The position numbers and the translations under genes are program-made. A DNA stretch of 64,000 bases. It comes from Actinoplanes sichuanensis (GTDB lineage: Bacteria > Actinomycetota > Actinomycetes > Mycobacteriales > Micromonosporaceae). Numbering within the stretch: position 1 is the first letter of the stretch; each line of letters starts with the position of its first letter. Below the pieces are notes generated by a model. The model did no database searches and had not been told where the DNA came from. It saw nothing but the letters and a program-made list of their open reading frames with translations. The stretch spans positions 7,440,001-7,504,000 of the forward strand of contig NZ_AP028461.1 of NCBI RefSeq assembly GCF_033097365.1, in the 5' to 3' direction. Positions 51,474 through 60,087 of this stretch are shown one piece after another.

Positions 51474-53030
51474 ATGGCGCTTCGCCGCTTGACCACACTG
51501 ATCGCCGCCTTCGCCCTGGCCGCGACCACGTTGACCACCACACCGGCACACGCCGCCGTGGGCACCACCGGGTTCAAGGCCGTCGAGATCACCGGTGCGG
51601 ACGGGGTCGCGCTCAAGGCCAACGTCATCGCGCCCTCGGCGAGCGGGCGACACCCGGCGGTGATCCTGCCGTCCAGTTGGGGCCTCAACGACCTGGAGTA
51701 CCTGGCCCAGGCCAAAGTGCTGGCCGGGCGCGGGTACGTCGTGGTGTCGTACACCCCGCGCGGCTGGTGGCTGTCCGGTGGAGAGATCGACACCGCCGGC
51801 CCGAAGGACATGGCCGACCTGACCGAGGTGGTCGACTGGACGATCGCGAACACGGCGGCCGACCCGGCCCGGATCGGCGCCGCCGGCATCTCCTACGGCG
51901 CCGGGATCAGCCTGCTCGGGGCGGCATTCGACAGCCGGATCCGGGTGGTCGGAGTGCTCAGTGGATGGACCGACCTGGTCTACTCGCTCTACGCCGACCA
52001 GACCCGGCACCGCCAGTCGGCCGGGCTGCTGGAGTTGGCCGCACAGATCGTCGGCAAGCCGAGCGCCGAGCTGACCGACAATATGAACGACTTCAACGCG
52101 AATGTGAACGTCGGCGACGTGATGGCGTGGGCGAAGGTACGGTCCGCCGCCACCTACCTCGACCGGATCAACGCGAACAACCCGGCGGTGCTGATCGCCA
52201 ACGGCTGGGGTGACACGTTCTTCCCGCCGAACCAGCTCGTCGACTTCTACGGCAGGCTGACCACCCCGAAGCGGCTCGAACTGCGCCCCGGCGACCACGC
52301 CATCGCCGAGCTGACGGGCGTGCTCGGGCTGCCCAACGAGGTGTGGACCAGCCTCTACTCCTGGCTCGACGCGCACCTGGCCACCGGCACCACCGCGGCC
52401 AACCCGATCTACCTGAAGCCGCTGAACGCCGCCGCCGAGTCGTACCCGACCTGGTCGGCCCAGGCGAGCTCGACCCGCCGGTACGGCCTCGGCCGGATCC
52501 GCGCCCTGGACGGCACCGGGCTGCTCGGTGGCGCGGCCGGCTCGGGCTGGACCAAGACCCTGCCCGCCGACAAGGACACCATCGCCAACGGCGGGATCGT
52601 GCTGATCTCCAACGGAGCCGCGGCGATCACCGGGCAGCAGCCGTCGGTCTGGCTGCCGTTCGTGGACCGCGGTCGGGCCGGCGTGTGGGCGGCCGAGCGG
52701 CCGTCGTCGGATCAGCTCATCCGCGGCAAGGCGAGCGTCCACCTGGAACTGTCCGGCACCGCGTCGACCGGGACGGTGGTGGCCTACCTCTACGACCTGG
52801 ACCTGGTCGGCAACGCGAAGCTGATCACGCACGCCCCGGCGACCTGGCTCACCGGGTCGGGAACCCGCGACGTCGACGTCACGTTCCCGGCGACCGCCTA
52901 CGACCTGCCGGCCGGGCACTCGCTGACCCTCGTGGTGGACACCGTCGACCCGCTCTACTACGACGAGAACGATTCGGGGGATTCCATCACCATCGGTGGC
53001 GGATCCTACGTGGACGTACCCATTCAATGA
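51474..53030 (+). CDS. Secreted CocE/NonD-type alpha/beta hydrolase
   Basis: Exported hydrolase of 518 residues (X-Pro dipeptidyl-peptidase S15 / cocaine-esterase fold). Signal peptide about 1-29 (LTTLIAAFALAATTLTTTPAHAA). Catalytic Ser in GISYGAG (about 142), Asp in NGWGDTFFPP (about 245) and His in PGDHAIAE (about 272) form the triad. The C-terminal jelly-roll domain (about 310-518, ending YVDVPIQ) is the binding domain of S15/CocE enzymes. ATG 51474 has GAGGAG 5 bases upstream; GTG 51468 overlaps that site. Probably under the divergent TetR. Substrate an ester or peptide outside the cell. Confidence 0.9.
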   Translation: MALRRLTTLIAAFALAATTLTTTPAHAAVGTTGFKAVEITGADGVALKANVIAPSASGRHPAVILPSSWGLNDLEYLAQAKVLAGRGYVVVSYTPRGWWLSGGEIDTAGPKDMADLTEVVDWTIANTAADPARIGAAGISYGAGISLLGAAFDSRIRVVGVLSGWTDLVYSLYADQTRHRQSAGLLELAAQIVGKPSAELTDNMNDFNANVNVGDVMAWAKVRSAATYLDRINANNPAVLIANGWGDTFFPPNQLVDFYGRLTTPKRLELRPGDHAIAELTGVLGLPNEVWTSLYSWLDAHLATGTTAANPIYLKPLNAAAESYPTWSAQASSTRRYGLGRIRALDGTGLLGGAAGSGWTKTLPADKDTIANGGIVLISNGAAAITGQQPSVWLPFVDRGRAGVWAAERPSSDQLIRGKASVHLELSGTASTGTVVAYLYDLDLVGNAKLITHAPATWLTGSGTRDVDVTFPATAYDLPAGHSLTLVVDTVDPLYYDENDSGDSITIGGGSYVDVPIQ

Positions 53031-53036
53031 CGTAAG

Positions 53037-53074
53037 GGAAATGGATCACCGGTCATCGCCGGTGATCCATTTCC
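53037..53074 (+). terminator. Terminator hairpin after the hydrolase gene
   Basis: Perfect 16-base-pair stem GGAAATGGATCACCGG with a 6-base loop, 6 bases after the stop, followed by AGTTTGG. Strong terminator-like structure isolating the hydrolase from the next operon. Confidence 0.75.
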
Positions 53075-53183
53075 AGTTTGGACTCATCAGTCGGGATGGG
53101 AAACAGCCCGGAATCACGAGTGTCACTACGGTTTCAGACCGGGGCATCCGACCCGCAATGATCGGCCCATAGGTTCAGGACCT

Positions 53184-56100
53184 GTGAGAGCGGCGACAGC
53201 GCTTCTGGTCCTGATTCTTTTCTCCCTCGGCGCCGGCGCACCCGTGTCCGCCGCCCCGCCCCCCGATTTCCAGACGTCGCTCGTCGTCGGCAACGACCTG
53301 AACGAGCCGTCCGGATTCGAGATCGCCCCGGACGGACGGATCTTCATCCTGGAGCGGGCCGGCGTCATCAAGGTCTTCAAGGACGGACATCTGCTGGCCA
53401 CACCGTTCGCGGTGCTGCCGTCCGAACCGACCGGCGACCGCGGACTCATCGGCATCGCCTTCGACCCGGATTTCGGGATCTCGAACCACTACGTGTACTT
53501 CTATTACACGGGTCTCGACCTGCACAATCGCCTGGTCCGATTCGACGCGTCGGGCGATGTCGGCACCGACGGCCCGTTCGAGATCTTCAAAACCGAGTCG
53601 CTCTCCCAGCACCTGCACGTGGGCGGCAGCATCCGGTTCGGACCGGACGGCAAGATGTACTTCGCCGTCGGCGACAACGGCTACTCCAGCAACGCGCAGA
53701 TCCTCTCCAATCCGCACGGCAAGATCCTGCGGATCAACCCCGACGGCTCCATCCCGACCGACAACCCGTTCTACGGGCAGGCCGGAAAAGAGCAGGCGAT
53801 CTGGGCGTACGGCTTCCGCAACCCGTGGCGGTTCCAGTTCGACAGCCTGACCGGTGAGTTGTACGGCGGTGACGTCGGCGACTACACGTGGGAGGAGGTC
53901 AACCACATCGTCAAGGGCGGCAACTACGGATGGCCGCTCAAGGAGGGGATGTGCACCGCGAACTGCGCGGGGTTCATCGACCCGATCCACGTCTACGCCC
54001 ACGACGGGGAGAGCGCGGCGGCCACCGGCGGCCCGGTCTACCGGGGCACCGTCTTCCCCGAGGAGTACCGGGGCAACCTGTTCTTCGCCGACTACGCGAA
54101 GGGGTTCATCAAGCGGGCGGTCCTCGACGAGAACGGCGACGTCACCTCGGTGCACGACTTCGACGCGCAGGCCGGAGCCGTGGTCGACCTGAAGGTCGGG
54201 CCGGACGGTGACCTCTACTACCTGACCTACATCCCGGGGCGGATCTACCGGGTCACCTACAGCCTGGGCAACCACTCGCCCACCGCGAGCGCGACGTCCG
54301 ACGTGGACCGGGGCCTGAACCCGCTGACCGTCGCCTTCTCCAGCGCGGGCAGCAGCGACCCGGACGGTGATCCGCTGACCCATGCCTGGGACTTCGGCGA
54401 CGGCACGACCAGCGCCGAGGCGAATCCGACGCACACCTACGAGCAGACCGGCGTCTACACGGCCACCCTCTCGGTCTCCGACGGCGACAGCACGAACACC
54501 GCCGTGCCACTGATCATCCAGGTGGGGATCGCGCCGACGGTGACCATCGCGGTGCCGGCCGACGAGTCCACCTACCGGGCCGGCGACGTCGTCACCTACA
54601 ACGCGTTCGCGCAGGACGCCGCCGGGTTCGACCTGGACGACAACCGGATCAGGACGTCGGTGATCCTGCACCACCACACCCACATCCACCCGTTCGTCGG
54701 GCCGCTGACCGGCCGGGCCGGGCAGTTCACCATCCCGGACACCGGCGAGTCGTCGGCCGACACCTGGTACGAGATCAAGGTGACGGCCACCGACGGCAAC
54801 GGCCTGAGCACCTCGAAGTCGATCGAGATCCGGCCGGTCACCACCACGTTCACGGTCGCGACCAGCCCGCCCGGCCTGACCGCCTATCTCGACGGGGTTC
54901 CGGTGGAGACCCCGCACGAGGTCCTCGGGGTGGAGAACTTCAAACGGGAGCTGTACGCCCCACCGACCGCCGTGGCGAGCGACGGCACGGTGTACGAGTT
55001 CCGTGGCTGGTCGGACGGCCAGGGCATCCGGCACACCGTCACCACCCCGGCGGCCGACACCACCTACACCGCCACCTATGTGCCGTCGGCCCCGTTCACC
55101 GCCGTCTTCTACGACAACCGGAACCTGGCCGGAACCCCGGTGCTGACCCGCACCGACCCGCGGATCGACTTCGTCTGGGGTGAGGCCGCACCCGGCCCGA
55201 CCGTCCCGGCGAACGACTTCTCCGCCCGCTGGACCAAAAAGCAGCACTTCCCGGCCGGGCGCTACCGGTTCACCACGGTCTCCGACGACGGCGTCCGGCT
55301 CTATGTGGACCGGCAGCTGGTGCTCGACAGGTGGCAGGGCCAGTCCGGGACCGCCTACGACTGGATCGGTGACCTGGGTGAGGGCGTCCACACGATCACT
55401 CTCGAGTACTTCGACGAGGGCGGCGACGCGATGGTCGAACTGGACTGGGCGGCCGCGATCGACCAGCCCGGCGCCGAGTGGACGGCCGAGTACTGGAACA
55501 CCCCGGGCGCCGGCTCCGCGCCGACCGTGCCGCCGGCCACGCCGGCCCTGACCCGGACCGAACCGAACGTCGACAACGACTGGGCGCTCGGCTCACCGGA
55601 TCCGGCGATCACCGCGGACCACTTCATCGCCCGGTACTCGCGCACCCTCCACGTCTCCCCCGGCGAGTACGAGTTCACCGCGACCGCGGACGACGGGGTC
55701 CGGGTCACCGTGGACGGGCTGCGGATCATCGACGCCTGGGCCGACTCGGGCGCCACCGCGCACACCGTGTCCACGATGCTCGGCGGCGGTCCGCACACGG
55801 TCGTCATGGAGTACTACGAGAACGGCGGTGACGCGGTCGCGAAACTCGCCTACCGGCAGACCGCCGAGGCACCCGACCCGCCGGACTGGACCGCCGAGTA
55901 CTTCACCGGCATGGACCTGACCGGCGAGCCCACGCTGGTCCGGCCGGACAGCACGATCGGTTTCGACTGGGGTGGCGGCTCACCCGCGCCCGGCCTGCCG
56001 GTGGACGGTTTCTCCGCCCGCTGGACCCGCACCGACACACTCCCGGCCGGGGTCTACCGGTTCGCCGGGCAGAGCGACGACGGCATCCGGGTCTGGCTGG

Positions 56101-56642
56101 ACGGCGTCCCGATCGTCGACAAGTGGGTCAACCAGAACGACACGTTCAGCACCGACCGGCTGCTGCTCTCCGGCACCCACCAGATCCGGGTCGAGTACTT
56201 CGAGAACGGCGGCGGCGCCCTCGCGAAGTTCGGCTACCAGCGGATCGGTGACGTCGTCCCGGTCGACACCTGGACCGCCGAGTACTTCGCCGACCGCACC
56301 CTGACCGGCCCGCCCGCGATCACCCGGGCCGACGACGCGGTCGCCTTCGACTGGGGTGACGGCAGCCCCGATCCGGCGATCCCGGCCGACGGGTTCTCCG
56401 CCCGCTGGACCCGGACCGCCGACTGGACGGCCGGCACGTACCGGTTCGCGGCGACCGGCGACGACGGGATCCGGGTGCTGCTCGACGGCGTCACGGTCGT
56501 CGACGGCTGGTCCGATCACGGCCCCACCACCTTCACCGCCGACGTCGAGGTCGCAGCCGGTGAACACACCGTCGTCGTCGAGTACTACGAGGCCGGCGGC
56601 GGAGCAGTCGCACGATTCACTTCCCAGAGGGAGACCCGGTAA
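53184..56642 (+). CDS. Secreted PQQ-type sugar dehydrogenase with PKD and four PA14 domains
   Basis: Exported protein of 1152 residues. Signal peptide about 1-24; glucose/sorbosone-dehydrogenase beta-propeller (about 30-355, HVGGSIRFGPDGKMYFAVGD and AYGFRNPWRFQFD); PKD domain (about 365-450); an Ig-like domain with a His-rich HHHTHIH; a beta-rich linker; then four PA14 domains (starting near 637, 765, 901 and 1029), three of which begin WTAEYF/W. PA14 binds glycans; the propeller would oxidise a sugar using PQQ. GTG 53184 has AGGA upstream. The TAA overlaps the next ATG (TAATG), so it is the first gene of the polysaccharide operon. The enzyme may act on the product of that operon. Confidence 0.9.
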   Translation: MRAATALLVLILFSLGAGAPVSAAPPPDFQTSLVVGNDLNEPSGFEIAPDGRIFILERAGVIKVFKDGHLLATPFAVLPSEPTGDRGLIGIAFDPDFGISNHYVYFYYTGLDLHNRLVRFDASGDVGTDGPFEIFKTESLSQHLHVGGSIRFGPDGKMYFAVGDNGYSSNAQILSNPHGKILRINPDGSIPTDNPFYGQAGKEQAIWAYGFRNPWRFQFDSLTGELYGGDVGDYTWEEVNHIVKGGNYGWPLKEGMCTANCAGFIDPIHVYAHDGESAAATGGPVYRGTVFPEEYRGNLFFADYAKGFIKRAVLDENGDVTSVHDFDAQAGAVVDLKVGPDGDLYYLTYIPGRIYRVTYSLGNHSPTASATSDVDRGLNPLTVAFSSAGSSDPDGDPLTHAWDFGDGTTSAEANPTHTYEQTGVYTATLSVSDGDSTNTAVPLIIQVGIAPTVTIAVPADESTYRAGDVVTYNAFAQDAAGFDLDDNRIRTSVILHHHTHIHPFVGPLTGRAGQFTIPDTGESSADTWYEIKVTATDGNGLSTSKSIEIRPVTTTFTVATSPPGLTAYLDGVPVETPHEVLGVENFKRELYAPPTAVASDGTVYEFRGWSDGQGIRHTVTTPAADTTYTATYVPSAPFTAVFYDNRNLAGTPVLTRTDPRIDFVWGEAAPGPTVPANDFSARWTKKQHFPAGRYRFTTVSDDGVRLYVDRQLVLDRWQGQSGTAYDWIGDLGEGVHTITLEYFDEGGDAMVELDWAAAIDQPGAEWTAEYWNTPGAGSAPTVPPATPALTRTEPNVDNDWALGSPDPAITADHFIARYSRTLHVSPGEYEFTATADDGVRVTVDGLRIIDAWADSGATAHTVSTMLGGGPHTVVMEYYENGGDAVAKLAYRQTAEAPDPPDWTAEYFTGMDLTGEPTLVRPDSTIGFDWGGGSPAPGLPVDGFSARWTRTDTLPAGVYRFAGQSDDGIRVWLDGVPIVDKWVNQNDTFSTDRLLLSGTHQIRVEYFENGGGALAKFGYQRIGDVVPVDTWTAEYFADRTLTGPPAITRADDAVAFDWGDGSPDPAIPADGFSARWTRTADWTAGTYRFAATGDDGIRVLLDGVTVVDGWSDHGPTTFTADVEVAAGEHTVVVEYYEAGGGAVARFTSQRETR

Positions 56643-58705
56643 TGGCGGACGTAGCCCCAGTTCGGCTGAAAGCACCCCCGGCGGTGACCGTCGTGGTGCC
56701 CACCCGCAACGAGGCGGACAACGTACGGCCCCTGGTCGAGCAACTGCGCGACGCGCTCGGCGCCACCCCCGGCGAGATCGTCTTCGTCGACGACAGCGAC
56801 GACCACACCCCGGCGGTGATCACCGCACTGTCCGAATCGGATCCGGACGGCGTACGCCTGCTGCATCGGCCGAAAGACGAACGGACCGGGGGTCTCGGGG
56901 GTGCGGTGACCGCCGGATTGGCCGCGGCGCGAGCGCCGTGGGTCGTCGTGATGGACGGTGACCTGCAACATCCGCCGACGACGGTGCCCGAACTGCTGGC
57001 CGCCGGGCAGGTCGACCAGGCCGACGCGGTGGTGGCCAGCCGCTACCGCACCCGCGGCCGGGTGACCGGTCTCGGCGGCGCCTTCCGGCGCGTCGTCTCG
57101 CGCGCCTCCGGCACACTCGCCAAGCTCTTCTTTCCGGTTCGGCTGCGGGCGGTCACCGATCCGATGAGCGGCTTCTTCGCGGTACGGCGGGACGCGCTCG
57201 ACACCTCGTCGTTGCGGCCGAACGGGTACAAGATCCTGCTGGAGATCGTGGTCCGCGGCCGGATGCGGCAGATCACCGAGGTGCCGTACACGTTCCAGCC
57301 GCGGCAGGCCGGGGAGAGCAAGGCGTCGCTGCGCGAGGGCGTGCGCTACCTGCGGCACCTCACCCTGCTACGGCTCGCCGCGGCCCGGCATCCGGTGTCA
57401 CCGCTGGGCCGACTGGCCGGGTTCGCGCTGGCCGGGGCGATCGGCACGGCGGTCAACTCGGCGGCGCTGTGGGCGCTCGGCGAGGTCGCCGGACTGCCCT
57501 ACCTCCTGGCCGCGTTCCTGGCCGTACAGGTGGCGATCGGGTGGAACTTCGTGGTCATCGACAACCTGGTGATGCCGCCCGGTGAGTACGCCCGGCGGCG
57601 CCGGTTCGGCCGGTTCCTGCTGCTCAACAACACGCTCACGCCGGTTCATCTGGGTCTGCTCGTCGGGCTCGTGCAACTGGCCGGGTTGCACTATCTGGAA
57701 GCGAACGTGCTGGCCATCGTGGTGGTGTTCGTGCTGCGTTACGCGGTCACCAGCAACTGGGTGTACGGCGCTCCGGCCGGTGCGGGCGGCCTGGTGGTGG
57801 CGGTGCGTCGGGCGGTCGCGACCCGGCTGGTGCTGGCCGTGGCGCTGACCGCGGTGGCGTTCCCGGCGCTCACCCGGGACGTGTGGGACGGGCTGTGGAG
57901 CCGGGGTTCCGGGGTGCCGCTGCTGATCCCGGTGGCCGCGGCGGCAGCGCTGGCGGCGAGCCGGATCCGGCCGTCGAGCTCCGAACCCGACGTGCACGAT
58001 CGACAGGTGGACGGGCTGCTGGCCACGGTGTTCCTGGCCGCCGGCGCGGCTCTGCTGCTGCTCCTGCCGGCCGCCGGCCGGCTGGTTCCGGCGGCGCTGT
58101 CGTTCCTGGCCGGTGCGGCGATCCTGCTGGTCGGCACGCGTACCGTGGCCCGGCTGCGCTGGGCGTTGCTGCTGCCGCTGCTCGCGATCGCCGGGATCGC
58201 CCCGGCCGTCCGGGAGTCGGTGGACGCCGGGATCCGGGCCGTGGTCACCCTGCTCGGCCGCCCGGCCGGGCCGACCAGCAGCGGAGGCGGCCTGGTCACC
58301 ACGCATCAGGGCACCGAGTTGCTGCTGCCCGCGCAGCAGTTGCCCGGCCTGGCCCTGGCCGGTGCGGTGGCGTGCCTGCTGATCAGCGTGGTCGTCCTGT
58401 TCGGACCGACCGCCAAGGCGCTGGCCCGGGGTGCGGTGGCGTCGCTGACCCTGGCCGTGGTCACGGTCGGTTCGGTGCTGACCGTACTGCTCATCGGACG
58501 GCTGTTCGGGCCGGCGGTGTTCGACGTGGCGCGGTTGCCGATCTTCACCGACGCGGTGCTGGCACTGACCGTCGCGGTGTTCGTGACCCGCTGGTCACCG
58601 GCGCCCGCCCCGGTCACTGCCGTCCGGCAGTATCTGCCGCGTGGCCGGTTCGCGCTGGCCGCGCTGGTGGCGATGGCCGTGGTCCTGATGGGCACGGCCC
58701 GATGA
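56642..58705 (+). CDS. GT2 (dolichol-phosphate-mannose-synthase-like) fused to GtrA and a membrane domain
   Basis: Membrane protein of 687 residues. N-terminal GT2 domain (about 14-240: VTVVVPTRNEADNV, VFVDDSDD, VMDGDLQHPP) of the DPM1 type that loads sugar on polyprenyl phosphate; GtrA-type four-helix membrane domain (about 255-385); then an extra C-terminal region with about eight more membrane segments (about 395-687), not known to me as a family. Translational overlap at both ends. Likely provides the lipid-linked sugar for the GT39-like enzyme at the operon end. Confidence 0.88.
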   Translation: MADVAPVRLKAPPAVTVVVPTRNEADNVRPLVEQLRDALGATPGEIVFVDDSDDHTPAVITALSESDPDGVRLLHRPKDERTGGLGGAVTAGLAAARAPWVVVMDGDLQHPPTTVPELLAAGQVDQADAVVASRYRTRGRVTGLGGAFRRVVSRASGTLAKLFFPVRLRAVTDPMSGFFAVRRDALDTSSLRPNGYKILLEIVVRGRMRQITEVPYTFQPRQAGESKASLREGVRYLRHLTLLRLAAARHPVSPLGRLAGFALAGAIGTAVNSAALWALGEVAGLPYLLAAFLAVQVAIGWNFVVIDNLVMPPGEYARRRRFGRFLLLNNTLTPVHLGLLVGLVQLAGLHYLEANVLAIVVVFVLRYAVTSNWVYGAPAGAGGLVVAVRRAVATRLVLAVALTAVAFPALTRDVWDGLWSRGSGVPLLIPVAAAAALAASRIRPSSSEPDVHDRQVDGLLATVFLAAGAALLLLLPAAGRLVPAALSFLAGAAILLVGTRTVARLRWALLLPLLAIAGIAPAVRESVDAGIRAVVTLLGRPAGPTSSGGGLVTTHQGTELLLPAQQLPGLALAGAVACLLISVVVLFGPTAKALARGAVASLTLAVVTVGSVLTVLLIGRLFGPAVFDVARLPIFTDAVLALTVAVFVTRWSPAPAPVTAVRQYLPRGRFALAALVAMAVVLMGTAR

Positions 58706-60087
58706 GCGCGGACTTCTCGGCCCGGGTGGTGCTGTCCCGGATGCAGCGGACCGGTCTGATCGTGGCGCTGGTCCTGATCGCGGTGTGGGCGGTGCTGCGG
58801 CCGATGACCGTGCTGCAGACAGTGGTGGCGATCGTGACCGTGGCGTACGGCGCGGCGATCGTCTTCCGGGTGGTGCTGGTGTGGGCGTCGACCCGGGGTG
58901 AGCACCTGATCCGGGTCAGTGACGAGGAGGCCCGCGCGGTTCCCGACCACGAGCTGCCGATCTACACCGTACTGGTGCCCGCCTACCGGGAGCCGTCGGT
59001 GATCGGGCTGCTCATGTCCCATCTGGGCGCCCTCGAATACCCGGCCGACAAGCTGGAGATCATCCTGCTGCTGGAGGAGGACGACCGGGAGACCATCGAG
59101 GCCGCCGAGGCGGTGGCGACCGCCGATCACGTACGGATCCTGGTGGTGCCCGAGTCGCAGCCGAAGACCAAGCCGAAGGCCTGCAACGTCGGGCTGGAGC
59201 AGGCGACCGGCGAGCTCGTGACGATCTACGACGCCGAGGACATCCCCGATCCGCTGCAGCTGCGCCGGGCGGTGGTGGCGCTGCGCCGGCTCGGGCCGTC
59301 CTACGTGTGCCTGCAGGCCGAGCTCGGCTACTTCAACGTCGACCAGAACCGGATCACCAAGTGGTTCGCGCTGGAGTACGCCACCTGGTTCCGGTCCCTG
59401 CTGCCCGGTCTGGTGGCGCTACGGATGCCGATTCCGCTGGGTGGCACCAGCAACCACTTCCGGGCCCGGGAGCTGCGCGAGCTCGGGGCGTGGGATCCGT
59501 ACAACGTGACCGAGGACGCCGACCTGGGCATCCGGCTGGCCCGCTCCGGATACCGGGTCGGGGTGCTGCACTCGGTCACCCTCGAAGAGGCGAACTCGGA
59601 CTTCATCAACTGGATCAAGCAGCGCAGCCGCTGGTACAAGGGCTACCTGATGACCTGGCTGGTACATCTGCGGTCGCCGCGGGCCACGGTCCGGCAACTC
59701 GGCTGGCGCGGGATCCTCTGCCTCAACCTGTTCGTCGGCGGCACCCCGCTGGCGGCGCTGCTCAACGCGGTGCTGTGGGCGACCACGATCCTCTGGTTCC
59801 TGGACCGGCCGCCGGTCATGGAGGAGATCTTCGTGCCGCCCTTCTATTACCTGGGCGTCATCTGCCTGGTCTTCGGCAACGCCACGGTGATCTATCTGAA
59901 CGTGCTGTCGGCCCGCACGATGGACCGGCCGGACCTGCTCGGCACGGCACTGCTGTCCCCCGGGTACTGGGCGATGATGAGCCTGGCCGGGGCCAAAGCC
60001 GCCTGGCAGCTGGTCTTCAAACCGTCCTACTGGGAGAAGACGACACACGGACTCCACTTGACGAAGGAGACCGCTGATGTCGGTTGA
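58702..60087 (+). CDS. Processive family 2 glycosyltransferase (synthase type)
   Basis: Membrane-bound glycosyltransferase of 461 residues in the cellulose/hyaluronan-synthase class. Two N-terminal membrane segments, a GT-A domain with the D, DxD, TED, QxxRW series (IYDAEDIP about 174-181; TEDADLG about 269-275; QRSRW about 306-310), and three or four C-terminal membrane segments that would form the export channel. No PilZ domain. Starts in an ATGA overlap with the previous gene and overlaps the next by 11 bases. It is the candidate polymerase and exporter of an exopolysaccharide. Confidence 0.9.
   Translation: MSADFSARVVLSRMQRTGLIVALVLIAVWAVLRPMTVLQTVVAIVTVAYGAAIVFRVVLVWASTRGEHLIRVSDEEARAVPDHELPIYTVLVPAYREPSVIGLLMSHLGALEYPADKLEIILLLEEDDRETIEAAEAVATADHVRILVVPESQPKTKPKACNVGLEQATGELVTIYDAEDIPDPLQLRRAVVALRRLGPSYVCLQAELGYFNVDQNRITKWFALEYATWFRSLLPGLVALRMPIPLGGTSNHFRARELRELGAWDPYNVTEDADLGIRLARSGYRVGVLHSVTLEEANSDFINWIKQRSRWYKGYLMTWLVHLRSPRATVRQLGWRGILCLNLFVGGTPLAALLNAVLWATTILWFLDRPPVMEEIFVPPFYYLGVICLVFGNATVIYLNVLSARTMDRPDLLGTALLSPGYWAMMSLAGAKAAWQLVFKPSYWEKTTHGLHLTKETADVG

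Noticed and set aside
53175..55391. A 738-codon minus-strand frame opposite the PQQ dehydrogenase-PA14 gene
   Set aside because: Val/Asp/Arg/Gly-biased shadow frame; the plus strand shows signal peptide, propeller, PKD and PA14 domains.
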